Assembly (NCBI RefSeq): GCF_038039215.1
Contig: NZ_JBBPCL010000001.1
Coordinates: 806,001-870,000 of the forward strand
Direction of reading: 5' to 3'
Length of the DNA stretch: 64,000 bases
Origin: Pseudonocardia sp. T1-2H
GTDB taxonomy: Bacteria > Actinomycetota > Actinomycetes > Mycobacteriales > Pseudonocardiaceae
The notes beneath the pieces are model-generated. The model saw nothing but the letters and a program-made list of their open reading frames with translations. It did no database searches and had not been told where the DNA came from. This document shows positions 62,833 to 64,000 of the stretch, piece after piece (position 1 is the stretch's first letter; the number at the start of each line of letters is the position of its first letter). The translations under genes were made by a program, and so were the position numbers.

Positions 62833-64000
62833 ATGACGTCCACCCCGCCCCTGCAGGGCATCACCGTCGTCAGCCTGGAGCAGGCCGTCGCCGCCCCGTT
62901 CGCCACGCGTCAGCTCGCCGACCTGGGAGCGCGCGTCATCAAGATCGAGCGTCCGGGTGGCGGGGACTTCGCCCGCGGCTACGACGAGGCGGTGTACGGG
63001 AACTCCAGCTACTTCGTGTGGCTGAACAGGTCGAAGGAGTCGCTGACCCTCGACCTGAAGTCCGAGGAGGGCCGGGGGATCCTCGGCGAGCTGCTGGGCC
63101 GGGCCGACGTCCTCGTGCAGAACCTCGGCCCCGGCGCCGCCGGGCGGCTCGGGCTCGACCCGGCAACCCTGGCCCGCACCCATCCGCGGGTCATCCCGTG
63201 TTCGGTCTCGGGCTGGGGCACCGACGGGCCGTGGGCGGATCGGAAGGCCTACGACCTGCTGGTCCAGTGCGAGACCGGGCTCCTGTCGATCACCGGCACG
63301 TGGGACGAGATGGCGAAGGTCGGGATCTCGGTGGCCGACATCGCCGCCGGCATGTACGCGTACTCCGGGATCCTCACCGCGCTCCTGCGCCGGGCGACCA
63401 CCGGTGAGGTCTCGGCGGTCGAGGTCTCGTTGTTCGAGGCGCTCGCCGAGTGGATGGGCGCGCCCGCCTACTACACCCGCCACGGCGGCCGGCAGCCCGC
63501 GCGGGTCGGCGCGCAGCACGCCACGATCGCCCCGTACGGGCCCTACGAGACCGCCGACGGCACGATCCTGCTCGCGGTGCAGAACGACCGTGAGTGGCGT
63601 TCCCTCTGCGATGTGGTGCTCGACGAGCCGGAGACGGCCACCGACGACCGGTTCACGACGAACTCGGCGCGGGTGGCGCATCGGGAGGAGCTGAACGAGC
63701 TCATCCGTGGCAAGCTCCTCCCGCTCGAGACGAAGCGTGCGGCCGAGCTGCTCGACGCGGCCGGGGTCGCCAATGCGAGCATCAACCAGGTCGAGGACTT
63801 CCTGAACCATCCGGTGCTCGAAGGCCGCGACCGCTGGCGGCCGGTGCAGGTCCCGGGCGGTCGGATCGAGGCGCTGCGGCCTCCGGCCGACCTCGCCGGC
63901 GTCGAACCGGTGATGGGTCCCGTCCCCGCCCTCGGCGAGCACACGGCCTCGATCCTGCGCGAGCTCGGACGCTCGGAGGACGTCATCTCCGATCTCCGCG
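62833..64000 (+). CDS. class III (CaiB/BaiF) CoA-transferase, runs off the window end
   Basis: 389 codons are visible and the frame is still open. GITVVSLEQAVAAPFATRQL starts the Rossmann part, KIERPGGGDFAR follows, and the catalytic Asp is in KAYDLLVQCETGLLSITG. It moves CoA between carboxylic acids by a ping-pong aspartyl-CoA mechanism. With the hydratase upstream, a C5 dicarboxylate such as mesaconate, itaconate or citramalate is a fair guess. ATG 62833 follows GAAGGAAGGCCGTCG. About 10-15 C-terminal residues are probably missing. Confidence 0.9.
   Translation, partial: MTSTPPLQGITVVSLEQAVAAPFATRQLADLGARVIKIERPGGGDFARGYDEAVYGNSSYFVWLNRSKESLTLDLKSEEGRGILGELLGRADVLVQNLGPGAAGRLGLDPATLARTHPRVIPCSVSGWGTDGPWADRKAYDLLVQCETGLLSITGTWDEMAKVGISVADIAAGMYAYSGILTALLRRATTGEVSAVEVSLFEALAEWMGAPAYYTRHGGRQPARVGAQHATIAPYGPYETADGTILLAVQNDREWRSLCDVVLDEPETATDDRFTTNSARVAHREELNELIRGKLLPLETKRAAELLDAAGVANASINQVEDFLNHPVLEGRDRWRPVQVPGGRIEALRPPADLAGVEPVMGPVPALGEHTASILRELGRSEDVISDLR

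Overview
The window is high-GC DNA with actinobacterial gene style (GTG starts, ATGA/GTGA overlaps, LacI/TetR/LysR/MarR regulators, a resuscitation-promoting factor, a TCGAAC-N4-GTTCGA LexA box). A Pseudonocardia-like member of the Pseudonocardiales is my best guess, as an inference only. It divides into an unstable, repeat-rich catabolic island (about 1-34.3 kb) and a cleaner right half (34.3-64 kb).

0-5 kb: an acyl-CoA ligase with a late frameshift, a small cupin and an inosine/uridine-type nucleoside hydrolase, then decayed mobile-element material.

5.3-32.3 kb: a multi-copy gene set built around ribose and PRPP. It has a nicotinamide phosphoribosyltransferase-like enzyme, a phosphotriesterase-like hydrolase, small cupins, two aldehyde dehydrogenases (one frameshifted), and two near-identical modules of [glutamine-amidotransferase-like protein, LacI regulator, PfkB sugar kinase, PRPP synthetase]. 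A luciferase-like (LLM) flavin oxidoreductase occurs twice as a 1.09-kb inverted repeat. A third module survives as fragments (5.4-5.8 kb), and a fourth stretch (16.9-18.5 kb) is a row of deletion remnants around one intact HAD phosphatase. Promoters of this set share a LacI-type operator close to AGAAACGTTTCT. On the minus strand lies a likely flavin-supply and catabolic operon: RibBA, Old Yellow Enzyme, LLM oxidoreductase, amidohydrolase, alpha/beta hydrolase, tautomerase, flavin reductase, then a TetR regulator. My working hypothesis is that a heterocyclic compound is activated by phosphoribosylation, oxidised by the LLM/flavin-reductase pair, and its ribose recovered by nucleoside hydrolase, kinase and PRPP synthetase. 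This is inference.

32-40 kb: scars (MmyB-type regulator fragment, IS5-type transposase fragments, pRiA4b ORF-3-like gene), hypothetical proteins, a polysaccharide deacetylase coupled to a small Cys-rich-start protein, an alpha/beta hydrolase, an ice-binding-domain fragment and a frameshifted Baeyer-Villiger monooxygenase divergent from an AcoR-like activator.

42.2-52.7 kb: a complete aerobic nicotinate catabolic cluster: molybdenum nicotinate dehydrogenase (three subunits), 6-hydroxynicotinate monooxygenase (NicC), 2,5-dihydroxypyridine dioxygenase (NicX), N-formylmaleamate deformylase (NicD), maleamate amidase (NicF), maleate isomerase (NicE), an MFS transporter and a MarR regulator. The nicX and nicC promoters share the same -35/-10 spacing and a nearly identical 23-bp block.

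52.8-64 kb: a two-gene unit of unknown function near a LexA box, a DJ-1/PfpI protein, a DHFR-like reductase, a secreted Rpf protein, then a set with two LysR regulators, an alpha/beta hydrolase, a split TPP-dependent decarboxylase, a mesaconyl-CoA-hydratase-like enzyme and a class III CoA-transferase that runs off the end.

Several otherwise intact genes carry single-base frameshifts, so either pseudogenisation or residual sequencing error affects this window.
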